Shown: positions 1 to 11,464 of the stretch, piece by piece | Position numbering within the stretch: position 1 is the stretch's first letter | Layout: the number at the start of each line of letters is the position of its first letter | Assembly (NCBI GenBank): GCA_030549335.1 | Contig: CM060193.1 | Coordinates: 58,309,146-58,373,145, forward strand | Origin: Pontederia crassipes | Lineage: Eukaryota > Streptophyta > Magnoliopsida > Commelinales > Pontederiaceae | Direction: 5' to 3' | DNA length: 64,000 nt | The notes under the pieces: generated by a model | Database searches by the model: none | Told to the model about the DNA's origin: nothing | The model's input: only the letters and a program-made list of their open reading frames with translations | Translations under genes and position numbers: made by a program

Positions 1-1470
1 ACGATCGGAGGACGATCGACAATCGATGTGTGGGCTCTCTCTTCTCTCTCGACGATCGACGACGGCAATCTAGTTCAACGCGCTGGATTGACGACAATGA
101 CGTAGATCGGAGAAGGGGGTGACAAATGGAGGATGGGGCGAGAGAGGGGAGTACGGGGGAGAGAGAGGGTGGGTTGGGGTTGGAGACGGGCACGTTGATG
201 GCGCACAGAGAGGAAGAGGTCAGAGATCAATGGCGGTGGGATCCGGGCTCAACGATGGTTGCGATAAGAAGAGGAAGCGATCGATGCTGTGCGAGAATGC
301 AAGAGAGAAGAGTGTGTGTGAAAAAAGTCAAATAATTTGGACCATAAATGTAAAATGAACAGCCAAATCTAGGTTCAAGGGTTGTTACACCTCATTAATC
401 CATATATATATATATATATTTGAACTTATTATTTTCTTAAATTTTTCCTTTTTTTTTTGTGAATCTTAAAGCTATGAAATCCGATGATAATGGGTGGACC
501 TAGGATGCAAATTTGAAATTTTAGCAATGTTATTTAATCATACCAAAATAAAATAGATGAAAAGGTAATTAAGAACGTTAAAAATAAAAATAAAAATAAA
601 TATTACTGCTTACATTTTAGATCTTCATCATAATTAGATTATTACTTAAGTGTCAGTGTGAGGATTTATAAATTATAAAACCATTGAAATTATAAATTCG
701 ATTACAAAGAATTAACATTATGATAATTGTATTAAATAATAAATATATATGAATCATGAGAGATACTAAAAAAGTTATAAAGTTGTAACGGGCGAAAAGG
801 ATATGTTAATAACATTTCAAAATGACCTCTCAAATATTTCCTAAAAAATCGAATAGAAAATAGAATGAAGGGATAGAAATGAATTTTTTTTGCTTTTAAC
901 TCTCAGTGTTGGCAAAAAATTTAAAGCATGTATTTTCTTTGTCATTAATTTTATTTATCATATTTTGATGTACACGAATTATTTTTAACTTAATTATCTT
1001 TGAAATAAAAAAATAGAAAAAATACTCATGAAATGAAATGTAATTCACTTTATTGAGAGTAAGAAATAATGTTGAAAAGAATCTTATGAGCATTTATCTT
1101 AATAATTTAATCAATCGTTTTGTCAATTCCTAATTATTTACTTATATTATTCAAACAAATAAAAATACTAATAAAAACTAGAACCAAAATTTTATGATGT
1201 GGTTTGGTTAGGGGTTAAAAATATATGGGGTTAAGACAGATATTTCATGAGATTAACCGACTTTTAAAGTTTACATTGGATTAGCTATATTCTACTTTTA
1301 TAAAAAAAAATACGTTAATTCTTAAATTTTCATTATTTTTAAAATTAACTTTTTAAAAAATAGTAAGTATATATTTTTATATTTTTCAATATTATAATAC
1401 GAGAAATATCCCATATATTCTGGTAGTTACCCTCAAATCAAACCGTGCCTACAAGATGAATTGACCCCAT
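1..1470. other. Unassigned intergenic DNA
   Basis: The first 360 bases are purine- and CG-richer than what follows, with repeated gatcga/cgacgatcg words. The rest is AT-rich and contains homopolymer runs and a short (TA)n at about 403-418. Open frames here are short, have no recognisable domain and overlap in several frames. I see no gene. Confidence 0.4.
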
Positions 1471-1561
1471 AGCTGCAGATGATCCGAACATATTCTGACA
1501 AGAACTTGACACACTTTTCATTGACCTATCTGAGAATCCACTGTTTATGTTCTTGACTCTA

Positions 1562-1594
1562 ATCTCTCTCTCTCTCTCTGTCTCTCTCTCTCTC
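1562..1594 (+). repeat. (CT)n microsatellite before exon 2 of copy A
   Basis: A run of CT dinucleotides broken by one G ends about 12 bases before the AG acceptor of the first recognisable exon of copy A. The intact paralogue B has only a pyrimidine-rich tract at the same place (about 35,835-35,870, minus strand), so the run expanded in copy A. It also acts as the polypyrimidine tract. Confidence 0.6.
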
Positions 1595-1605
1595 CTGTGT
1601 GGCAG

Positions 1606-4087
1606 CTACTGCTCTAACAGTGTTGGCAAGCAATTGGCAGAATACTCCACAAAACTGGAAAGGGTTGGACCCTTGTGGCAGTAGATGGGTTGGATTACTT
1701 GCTCCAATTCTCACATTACAGCCATGTGAGATATTTTATTATTCTTTCCTTTCGCTTACTTAGGATTTCAGTACCATTACTAGATCTTGGGAACTTTTCT
1801 GGTTATTAATTTATATGATAATTCCTTTTGCACACACACACACAGAGTTCTCTCTGCTGTGGGCATCAATGACGTCCTGTCAGGAGAAATCCAGGAACTG
1901 GTCGAGCTGGTGCACTTGTAAAGCCTTCTTTTCCCAATTTCTATTTCTCTCTCATTTCATCCCACATCTATTTTTTGCGATATATTTATTTATGAATAAT
2001 TTAGAAGATTTCATAAAAGATAATTCAAAATAATTATTATTCATTGCACAAAAAGCTGTAAAATTCTTAAAATGACAAATATAATTATTATTAACTATTT
2101 AAATAATTTTTATCATAGTTAATTTTTAGCTAAATTATAATTAAATAAAAATATATGCATAAGGTCATTTAAACATGACATATTTTTGCATAAAAAATAA
2201 TCCAAGATTGATCCCACTGTGTCTCAAAAAATCATGTGAGGACCATGTCATATGTTATGGTGTGTGTTTTTATAGGACACCCAATAGTTTTATAGAACCA
2301 CCAAATTTTTAATCCAAAAATGTTGTTGCGACTTGCTTTTTATCTTTCTTATGATGATTAGTCAAAAGCAGGGATCTGTCGTTCAATCTTGGTTTGGAAG
2401 GACCAATTCCAAAGGCGATCGGTACCTTGATGAATCTGAGGAGACGGTAAGCTCCAGCTCTTCTAAGTTCACTAATTTGTTAAGCTTACATGGTGATGTC
2501 TGTGGTACGTGCATTAGGGCAGCTGAAAGCGACCCCATGCCTGAAACTTGTTTGTATTTTTGCTTGGCAGAATCCTTATTGGATGCAGCTTCAGTGGTAA
2601 CGTTCCCGAGGAACTAGGCAGCCTACCAAGGCTGGAGTTCTTGTAAGATCATCTGCCTCCTTATTTCTTGTGTCTGTATTTTCAACATTTAAGATAATTC
2701 GAAGGAGATCGTATTGGTTTCCAAGCACAACCTACCAATTGGATGCACTGCAGTTTGAGTGCATTAAGATAATAGCAGCTACAAGCTCTCGTACTATCTT
2801 GAATATATAACGCTTGCAGTTTTCTTCATTTGACATAATTCAACAATTCTGCATCTGCCTGCTGCTGGGAACTAGTAGAGCACTTGGGTTCAAGCGTGCT
2901 TCTCTTCGACTGTCAGAAGAAAATGAAGGGATATTGCAGCAGTAGCCTGTTTCTTTTATTGCTTTTCTCCCATAATTAATTAGTTGCTCTCCGTCTCCAC
3001 AGATCTTTGAACTCTAACAAGTTGAGTGGATCAATTCCTAGTGCTCTCGGTAATTTATCAAAGCTGATCTGGATCGACATGACTGACAACCAGCTTTCCG
3101 GGCCAATCCCTGTTTCGAATGGAACAAATATTGGCCTAGAATATGTTAACTTCTTGCAAGCACCTGTGGGTGACTGTATACTTGTTGATTCCATGATCTT
3201 CCTAGTGCTAATAATCTAAGTCAGCAATATACGTGGTGTTGCAGACATTTTGGAAAGAACAACCTATCTGGAACAGTTCCACCTACACTTTTCCACTCAG
3301 AGATGAAGATGATCCATTTGTAAGTTTCCGAAAAACTTATTAATAACATAGCTAAAAAGTTGTACCAATTGACCTAGAACCAAATTATTAATTTATCATC
3401 CCTCTACTTTTTTCCTATTTTTTTATAAAGCTGCTGGTTAATAATTGTCTTTCTCAGCCTCTTTGAACACAATCAGTTGACAGGAGAAATTCCAGAAACT
3501 CTAGGTCATGTAACGTCATTGGAAGCTCTGTAAGTCCAGAATTGAGGTTGCCAAACCATAATTTTTATCCATCTTTCGTGTCTCTAACAGTTTTTTTTAA
3601 ACAGGCGCTTGGATGGAAATTCCTTAACTGGACCTGTTCCTTCAAATATCAACAATCTCACTGACCTTATAGAAATGTAAGCTCATATTTTCCTCTAATA
3701 AAAAACTATCTGGTGCTAATTTTCGTCTTTAAAAATATGACTGAGGTTATTATTTCAGGCACCTATCAAACAACCGTCTGACCGGTCCCTTGCCAAACTT
3801 AACTGGGATGAATGCAATTACTTATTTGTGAGTATTGTGCATTAAAATCTCAATGTGATTCATTTAGAGGCATTGAAAGGAAAATATCTTTATTATTAGT
3901 CCTCTCTATCTCATTGAAATTTTAGTAGGATCTAGAATTGCCTTGGTGAATAATATATGAGTATTTATATGCGCGAGATATATATACTAATCAAAATTGT
4001 TTTCTTTTGTAGGGATATGAGTAATAACACGTTTCATGAATCAGATGTTCCATCTTGGTTTTCAACATTGCCATCGTTGACGACATT
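1606..4087 (+). pseudogene. LRR-VIII-1 receptor kinase fragment (copy A), exons 2-11
   Basis: Ten exons match gene B one for one: 1606-1725, 1846-1917, 2372-2446, 2571-2642, 3003-3165, 3245-3319, 3458-3529, 3605-3676, 3759-3827 and 4013-4087. They encode the LRR N-cap (WQNTPQNWKGLDPCGSRWVG) and nine or so LRR units such as [20 protein letters not shown] and [16 protein letters not shown]. The copy is dead. Exon 2 is 120 bases against 121 in B and C, a one-base deletion just before the second cap cysteine. Exon 6 is 163 bases against 162, an extra A in GGCCTAGAATATG. No signal-peptide exon was seen upstream, and nothing after exon 11 (no membrane span, no kinase) was found. A retroelement LTR begins 21 bases past the exon 11 boundary. 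Homology with the B locus extends upstream of exon 2 to about 1470. Confidence 0.9.
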
Positions 4088-4107
4088 GTATTTTCTCTAA
4101 CCCATAC

Positions 4108-6199
4108 TATTGGATCATAAGGCACTAAGAGGGGGGGGGGTGTGAATTGGTATTTTACGAAATACGTCGCAAGAGTACAAAACTGATTCGATCAACTTTA
4201 AACTAACACAATAATGATAAAATCACATGCACAATAAAGTAGAAATGATAAGGAGAGAATGCAAGACGGTTTGTTGATGAGGTTCAGCTAGACCTAGGTC
4301 TACATCCCCGCTCCAACTTCTCGATTTCTAGATCGTCGGATATTCCACTAACACTCTTCCTTTATTTCAAATGGGACAAGGAAGAAATCTTTACAACTTT
4401 TTTTCTTTTCTCCACTTCGAGAGGTAATGCACACCTCTTTACTCGGAAGCTTTCACTCGCCTTTTCGCTGCTCAAGAGGTAAAACATAATCTCTTCTCAC
4501 CTAGCAGCTCAACCACCTATACAAAGGCACTACAACAATCTCCCATGTCTCTTTTAATATTTTGAAGCTCATGCAAGAAAGGAAGAGAGGAGGACTACAA
4601 AGTTTGCAAGTTATGGCTCAAATGGACTTCACAAGAGTGCTCCCCAAGTTTGCTCAAAAGTCTTAATGATTCATACACCTTTGGATCTTCTTTTATAGTC
4701 TTTTTAACTCTATTTAGCTGTTGGGACTTACTTCCCACTTTTTGGGCCGAAATATGACCGCTATAGTGCATATCCGCGCTCACGGTCAATCGTTCTGCGT
4801 CAATCGCTCCACATAGCCGTTAAAAAATATGACCATTGGTGAATTCTACACCCTGACCGATTGAATGATCGGTCGACCGGTGGTTCAATCGACATCGTCT
4901 CGACATTTTGCTAGCTTTAACTGGCCAATTTTTGCATTTTCTAGACTGACTGGCAGTGCTTCGATCGACAGATCAACACCCTACACTATTTTGACAATAA
5001 CTTTTTGCACCTATACAAAGGCACTACGACAATCTCCCATGTCTCTTTTAATATTTTGAAGCTCATTCAAGAAAGGAAGAGAGAAGGACTACAAAGTTTG
5101 CAAGTTTTAGCTCAAATGGACTTCACAAGAGTGCTCCCCAAGTTTGCTCAAAAGTCTTAATGATTCCTACACCTTTGGATCTTCTTTTATAGTCTTTTTA
5201 ACTCTATTTAGCCGTCGGGACTTACTTCCCACTCTTTGGGCCGAAATATGACTGTTATAGTGCATCTCCATGCTCACGGTCGACCGTTCTGCGTCAATCG
5301 CTCCACATAGCCGTTGAAAAATATGACCGTTGGTGAATTCTACACACTGACCGGTTGAATGATCGGTCGATCGGTAGTTCAATCGACATCGTCTCGACAT
5401 TTTGCTAGCTTTAACTGGCCAATTTCTGCATTTTCTGGACTGATTGGCAGTGCTTCGATCGACAGATCGACCACCCTACACTATTTTGACAATAACTTTT
5501 TGCACCTATACAAAGGCACTACAACAATCTCCCATGTCTCTTTTAATATTTTGAAGCTCATGCAAGAAAGGAAGAGAGGACTACAAAGTTTGCAAGTTTT
5601 GGCTCAAATGGACTTCACAAGAGTGCTCCCAAGTTTGCTCAAAAGTCTTAATGATTCCTACACTTTTGGATCTTTTTTATAGTCTTTTTAACTCCATTTA
5701 GCCGTTGGGACTTGCTTCCCACTCTTTGGGCCGAAATATGACCGTTATAGTGCATTTTGCGCGCTCACAGTCGACCGTTCTGCTCACCGTCGATCGCTGC
5801 ACATAGCCGTTGAAAAATATGACCATTGGTGAATTCTACACACTGACCGGTTGAATGATCGGTCGATCGGTGGTTCAATCGACATCGTCTCGACATTTTG
5901 CTAGCTTTAATTGGCCAATTTCTGCATTTTCTACACTATTTTAACAATAACTTTTTGCACAGTTATCAAAATGAGGTGATTTTTCATTCGTTGGAAAGCT
6001 AAGAAGATTGTCTACAACTTTCATATTCACATATTAGTCAAGATATAAATGAAACATATTCAAATATTAATTTCAAATTTAGTGCATAAATAACTCATTC
6101 ATATTTAAACTTGTTTTACGCTTTAAATATAACTCTAGTTAATCGAGGTTGGTAACATCAAAATATAATTACTTATGGCATAAAAACTTTGTTCCAATA
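4108..6199 (-). mobile_element. LTR of a Ty1/copia-type retrotransposon
   Basis: The ends are TATTGG and CCAATA, a decayed TG...CA inverted repeat. The next bases on the right, read on the minus strand, are an A-rich run followed by GGGGGAGA, the polypurine tract that borders a 3' LTR. The element therefore runs on the minus strand and this is its 3' LTR. A shorter relative of the same LTR is the solo LTR at 61,638-62,878: both carry the AAGGCACYAAGAGGGGGG start and the shared block around TTTGTTGATGAGGTTCRGC. It sits in intron 11 of copy A. The poly-G at 4131-4140 belongs to the LTR. Confidence 0.8.
4516..5959. repeat. Three tandem ~494-bp units inside the copia LTR
   Basis: Units begin at 4516, 5010 and 5505 with CCTATACAAAGGCACTAC and run about 494, 495 and 455 bases. 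The third lacks roughly 40 bases near its end (the stretch with the CAGTGCTTCGATCGACAGAT block). The solo LTR at 61.6 kb has only one copy of the equivalent stretch, so the array arose within this LTR. Confidence 0.85.
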
Positions 6200-6222
6200 A
6201 TCTCCCCCTTTTTTATGAAGAC
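6200..6222 (-). other. Polypurine tract of the copia element
   Basis: On the minus strand the sequence reads TTCATAAAAAAGGGGGAGAT and then runs into the LTR end TATTGGAAC. This is the usual purine tract used to prime plus-strand synthesis in copia/SIRE-type elements, and it fixes the orientation. Confidence 0.7.
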
Positions 6223-8655
6223 AAATCGAGAAATATGAAAATTATATATGTTGGGAGAAAAGATGTGAAAGTTTGAAAGTCAAATTTTCACTCCCCCTAA
6301 CTCTAAACTATCTTTACAATGATAGACATGCACGTAAGTTGTAATTGTAAGGTACTTTTCATATACAGTTATATTTATGAGGTTCACATAATTACCTAGG
6401 AATTATATAAGTTTAAAGAATTTCTTTATATTCTTATCATATTTCTCCTATATTTCTTCCCCTTTTGTCTCATAAAAAGGTAGTTTGCACATCTAACAAA
6501 AATAAGAGACAAAAGTTTACTCCCTCTTAATCATATATCATTTTCATACTTCCCTATTGTCATATAAAACACAAGATGTAAAATTGCATAAGAGGGATTA
6601 AAAAGTTTTCATGCTTTTGACCATATCACAAAAATATTTCAAGTATAGTATATGTGATTGACAAAAATAACTCCTCCTAAGATCTTGAATGGCTAACAAA
6701 AGCATCATATGAAATGGAAATTGTCTAGATGCTAAAAATAACACGTCTCAAAACCATATAAGAAAAACCAACATATTGCATAGAAATCTTGAGACAACAA
6801 TGATATGTCAAGTTTAAGTTGAATAATATCAAATAATTTGATATTTGACTATATGAGCATGAGTCTTTAATAAATTTTCATTTAACAAAGCAACATTCAA
6901 AGTGAATGGAGAAATTAATATTTTAAACTTTTTAATAACTCCCACTATCATTATGGTCATTTTCTTTCCTTTTTTTTAGTCCTTTATATGTTCCATCTTT
7001 TTCCAAAGAAACGATAAAAATTTAAAACTATAAAAGTATTCAAAGTTTGGTCCTTTACATATCCTCTTTCTTCCAAAGAATGAAATTATGAATGAGAAAC
7101 ACAAGCTTTCTTTTTTTCATTACATGAAAACATTAACCCAAAGAAAATGTGAGTCATGTCATAGATGATTCATCTTTAGTTGGAGATGTGTATAACAATT
7201 AAAAAAAGATCTCCTTAGAAATATTCTTCTTCTTAATTGAATGCATAAGTATAAATCTGACAATTAGTTTTATTATACATCAATTTCCACATCTTACACT
7301 AATACCAAAATAAAATTTCAAAAGTCATATCACGCAATTATATCCAAATGACTTCTATGACAAATAGTCATGACAAAGTAAATTCATGATATAAGAGTTA
7401 TACCACAAGAATTCATATTCTTATATTATGTCGAGACACTTTTGATAAATATTATGTCTCCTTCAAAAGTAAGCAAAATTCAAACATAGGAGACTTCATA
7501 AATTCATTTGCATGTGCCTTTACCTCTTCCAAATGAATAAGATCAAAAAATTAATTACAAACATGAATTCAAGCATGACAAGGATGAGAGTAGACGTGTC
7601 ATGTCTTAAAAAGATTAGGATTTACATGATGCAAAATTTTCAAGTTCTTGTTTCTAGCATTTCAAAGGATTTTCAAAACTTATGCCATGTAAGTAATAAT
7701 GTCATAACTAACTTTTAACCAAAGCAATCTCATTTATCATCATTCACCAATATAATTCCTTACAAATTTAAAATCATAGACATCATATAGGTATAGCAAA
7801 TGTTAAATATTAATATAGCAATTTGTACACAAGATTCATGTATATTAAACTAAAAAATGGCACATTGCCTACTATGGGCATAATCATTAAAATTTCAAGC
7901 CTATTCATACATAATTCATAAGATTACCCAAACATAGTAGTACAGTACTTATTTCAAATGCACAAGCAAGATAAAGACATATTGTGAGTATGATCAAAGT
8001 GTGAAATAATTATTTATGGAGTCATTTTGTACTATTATATCAAGATGAGTACATAATGCCAAGTAAAGATCATTCATGGATGAATATGCACATAAATCTT
8101 AATATGCAACAATCTTAAGCTTTTTCTAAACATAGACTTGTGCATATATTATGATAACTAGTGGAAAAATTTAAACCATAACAAATGGTGACATAAAAGT
8201 AAGAACATGTTTTCATTTATATGTTCAAAATGATATTTTTACCATAAACTTTGTGCCTTCACCTTTCAAATCCATTTTCTCTTTGCTTTTCATGCGAGGC
8301 ACATTGATACCCAAACTTCTTTGGGTCCAATTTTGTTAGTCAAAATTCGTTTTGGAACCCATATCATTTCATTTTGAATTAACTTTCCTACTCTGCATTC
8401 AAATGCATAACAACCATGGAATCCCCATGCAAAACAAGTAATATGTGATTTCAAAGATTTATTATTGGAATGTCTAGACTTACAAAAGTAAGAATGATCA
8501 TGTCCAAAATATTTTTTAAAATTGCTCTTCTTTCTAAATGCATGAGAATAGTCTTCTTATCATTTTGTGCATTTTTCAAAGAAGTATTTTCCTTCTTTAC
8601 TTCTTCTTTACTTATCAATTTTAAGTTTTCACATTTTAAAGATTCAAAGGGTAAA
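6223..8655 (-). mobile_element. Degraded internal region of the copia element
   Basis: AT-rich sequence between the polypurine tract and the junction with the CACTA derivative. Only about 2.0 kb separate the polypurine tract from the gag zinc-knuckle relic, too little for protease, integrase, RT and RNase H. Most of pol has been deleted, or the element was non-autonomous. No 5' LTR or primer-binding site was seen before 8655. Confidence 0.6.
8280..8436 (-). pseudogene. Relic of copia Gag zinc knuckle and protease-proximal motif
   Basis: The minus strand reads without a break as CFAWGFHGCYAFEC, a decayed CX2CX4HX4C knuckle (second Cys now Trp, His now Cys). It is followed by the paired copia/SIRE signature IWVPKR ... 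GPKEVWV, then a stop. In intact elements this lies at the Gag-Pol transition just ahead of protease. The frame is too short and altered to be functional. Confidence 0.7.
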
Positions 8656-8905
8656 AAGTCGGCTTAGGAGGCGCATTATAGACGCCATTGAGTCACTAGA
8701 TTCATTTAGCGACACCGTAGTGCCGAACTAGCGTCTAAAATAATATGGCGCCTCGAGCATGCGACGCTAGAGAGACGCCCATAGTGTCATCATAGCGTCG
8801 ACATTAAACGCTAGGTGGACGCTATTGTGTGTCTACTGTGACACTAACATATCACTCACTTAATCAACCATCGTAATTCCATGATTAAGTATATAATAAT
8901 AATAT

Positions 8906-8991
8906 ATGCATAATTAAGATATATGTATAATTAACATAAATAATATATGTAAAAAATTATATATTTAGGAACACTCTTTTCATGTAAAAAT

Positions 8992-9026
<35 letters not shown>

Positions 9027-9347
9027 ATCGTGTAATTAATATATATATATGTTGATATTATGCTATTGATAATATGTTTATAATCGTGTACTTAATACTA
9101 ATATAATATTTAATGAATTTATTGATTGACATATAGTATATATAATATAGTGTTTAAATATATACAGTAGCGTCTCCTTTGTTTGAGACGTCATATAGCG
9201 TCGCTTTAGAGTCTTTAGATATGAGACGCTAGTGTCGCGTCTAAAGTGGTCGACGACAAAACGGCGCTAGGTGCTGCCGCGCATTTGCGATTCGTGGTGC
9301 GAAATAATAGCGTCTACGTAGCATCTCGATTGCGCTAGAGAGTTAAC
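8906..9347 (+). repeat. Direct repeat unit 1 in the CACTA element
   Basis: Starts at GCATAATTAAGATAT and ends in CTCGATTGCGCTA. It matches 9372-9752 over nearly its whole length, with extra (CA)n/(TA)n expansion near 8995-9030 and a partly repeated AATCGTGTA block. Together with the second unit it makes a tandem direct duplication of the subterminal region. Confidence 0.8.
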
Positions 9348-9371
9348 GTCAACCCGCTGAATAGCTAAGAA

Positions 9372-9752
9372 GACGCATAATTAAGATATTATATATATTA
9401 TATGTATAGATAACATAAATAATATAGGTAAAAAATTATATATTTAGGAACACTCTTATCATGTAAAAATACATATATATATAATCGTGTAATTAATGCT
9501 AATATAATATTTAATGAATTTATTGATTGACATATAATATATATAATATAGTGTTTAAATATACACAGTAGCGTCTCATTAGCTTCTCCTTTGATTGAGA
9601 CGCCATATAGCGTCACTTTAGAGTCTTCAGACGTGAGACACTAGTTTCGCGTCTAAAGTGGTCGACGCCAGAACGACGCTAGGTGCTGCCACGCTTTTGC
9701 TATTCGTGGCGCGAAATAATAGCGTCTACGTAGCGTCTCGATTGCGCTACTT
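9372..9752 (+). repeat. Direct repeat unit 2 in the CACTA element
   Basis: Second copy of the 8906-9347 block. It shares TTAGGAACACTCTT, TTTAATGAATTTATTGATTG, GTCGACG and GCGAAATAATAGCGTCTACG. It is shorter because it lacks the microsatellite expansion and internal duplication of unit 1. Confidence 0.8.
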
Positions 9753-9929
9753 TTAATGTCAACTCTCTGAGTAGCTAAGAAGACGCTAATGAGACGCTAT
9801 CGAGAGGCAAGTGGCGTCTGATTCTCGTGACGCTAAGTAGACGCAATGGAAACGCTAGTGACGTCTTTATAGCGTCACAAATTTTTGAGGCGCTACATGG
9901 CGTCGCTGATCGCCAATTTTCTTGTAGTG

Positions 9930-10240
9930 ACAGGCAGGGGGGCAGAGAGGGGTGTCACCCCCTCCAAGCGACATCGTCGGAGGTAGTAGGGAGGGAGGGG
10001 ACCCCCTCCCCCCCCCCCCCCCCCCCCCCCCCAAACCACCCCTCACGCGAGGGAAGGTGGGGGTCCACCACCCCCCCCCCCCCTCCCTGCGACCTCCGGC
10101 GAGGTCGCAGGGAGGGGGGCGACCCCCACCCCCCTACGCCACGCTGACGAGCGCAGGGGAAGGAGGGGGTTGCCTCCCTCCCTACGACTCACCGGAGGTC
10201 GTAGGGAGGGGGGTGACCCCCCTTCGTCGTGTTTTTCTTT
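9930..10240. repeat. GC-rich hairpin minisatellite with long poly-C tracts
   Basis: Two palindromes of about 35 bases, at about 10,082-10,118 and 10,175-10,210, each pair CCTCCCTRCGAC with GTCGYAGGGAGG around a short CCGG-type loop. They are spaced roughly 93 bases apart. A third, partial copy lies near 9968-9998. Poly-C runs of about 24 (10,009-10,032) and 14 lie between them. The proline-rich open frames here are a by-product of the C runs. Confidence 0.7.
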
Positions 10241-10269
10241 TTTAAAAAAATTTTTTTTTATATTTTTTT

Positions 10270-10405
10270 ATGTAAAAGTGGACTAATGCAGGGGTATAAT
10301 AGACTTTTCACAAATGCGAAAAATAAAAAATAAATAAAGTTCGTAGTTTGGGGTTAGATGTAGTAATTCGCGATAATTTAGGGGAGGTCAGAGGAAATAA
10401 CCCTA
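10270..10405 (+). mobile_element. Right-arm remnant of an inverted-repeat element
   Basis: This resembles the right arm of the neighbouring fold-back element: TTCGTAGTTTG, then GATAATTTAGGGG, then an AAATAACC end in the same order. It appears to be a second member of that family abutting the first, perhaps with the GC-rich hairpin block as its former interior. Confidence 0.45.
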
Positions 10406-10912
10406 AAAATAATATAAATTATCACAATTTTCACATCTAGTCTCAAACTACGAATTTATTTTTTTGGATCCCTAAACTATCACGACTTTTTCACTTTTGT
10501 TCTCCCGTCCACTTTTGTTATATTTTCTATTAGCTTTTTCTCATTTATGAAAGGACTAGATTACCCCTCTCTCCATAACACATTAAATAATAAACATAAA
10601 ATATAAAAATAATAGAAAAAAGATTGGAATACTTAATTTTTAGGGCCGGATTGGAGGAGGGCGACAAACACAAGGAATATTTTTTCCTTTTTCTTTTTTA
10701 TATTTATTATTTGATGTGTTATGAATGGGGGGGTAATTTAGTTTTTTCATAAATGAAAAAAAAATCAAAACTTCAAAAAATTTAATAGAAGTGGACGAGA
10801 AAACTAAAGTGGAAAAGTAGCAATAGTTTATGAATAAAAAATAAGTTCGTAGTTTGATATTAGATTAAAAAATTATGATAATTTAGGGGTGCTTTATGAA
10901 AATAATCCGGAT
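10406..10912. mobile_element. Fold-back (MITE-like) inverted-repeat element
   Basis: The left arm (about 10,415-10,605) and right arm (about 10,680-10,905) are reverse complements over some 200 bases. Matching landmarks are AAACTACGAA, CTCCCGTCCACTT / AAGTGGACGAGA, TCATTTATGAAA and ATAACACAT near the loop. The loop is about 70 bases. No coding frame is present, so it is a non-autonomous TIR element. Its family is not certain because the outermost bases and a target duplication could not be fixed. Confidence 0.65.
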
Positions 10913-11320
10913 AATAATAACAAATGTGATGTTGAGATATGAGGATAAAAATGTGGACCAGGTATTATAAGCTAATTGTTCGCGTCAGCATATAAAAACG
11001 ATGGAAGATAGAGTACAAGGAAACTGTCGTTAAATTAAAGAGTTGGGACAGGGGGATGAAAATTTTGTAGCTCAGATTCGACAGCATTAATTTTCTTTAA
11101 TAGATCACAGTGTTAGAGGAGGTAAGCAGAGATTCTGGAATCACCGCTGAGATTATCATTCCTTTTTTTAACATGAAATTGAATCCCACTGCCGATTCAA
11201 TAAACCAAAGGGGGTTGTAGATAATGCAGTCAGAACTCAGGTTAACTAAAGCTCTTGCACAATGTTAACAGTTAAAATTATTCAACTTGTAGATGTGGTG
11301 TTGTCAGAAGTTTTATAATC

Positions 11321-11464
11321 TTTTTTTTTTGTCATAAATTCATTGGTGTCCGAAATTATTAGCATCCGATTAATTCATGTTCGAACCCGAGCGAAAAAAT
11401 ATATCCTGATTAATAATCAGAACTTGAAACTATTAGTATCCAACGTCACTATCAGCTTTGGGTT
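11321..11464 (-). mobile_element. tRNA-derived SINE with A tail
   Basis: A 144-base insertion flanked by the perfect 14-base duplication GAAGTTTTATAATC (11,307-11,320 and 11,465-11,478). The partner segment S has the empty site (near 39,008-39,022) with one target copy. On the minus strand it ends in A10 and contains GGGTTCGAACATG, a good match to the tRNA/Pol III B box GGTTCRANNC. I could not place an A box with confidence. It is not related to the Au SINEs elsewhere in the window. Confidence 0.8.

Larger units (their letters stand above)
8656..9929 (+). mobile_element. Non-autonomous CACTA (En/Spm-like) element, right part
   Basis: The right end reads CCAATTTTCTTGTAGTG. Its reverse complement starts CACTACAAGAAAATTGG, a classic CACTA terminus. 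The interior is packed with AGCGTCT/AGACGCT words, the kind of subterminal repeats that bind CACTA transposase. No transposase frame was seen. I found no left CACTA terminus; the left side abuts the copia relic near 8655, so the element is probably truncated. Confidence 0.75.

Noticed and set aside
9827..10245. Proline-rich open frames
   Set aside because: They are translations of poly-C and hairpin repeats at the CACTA edge.
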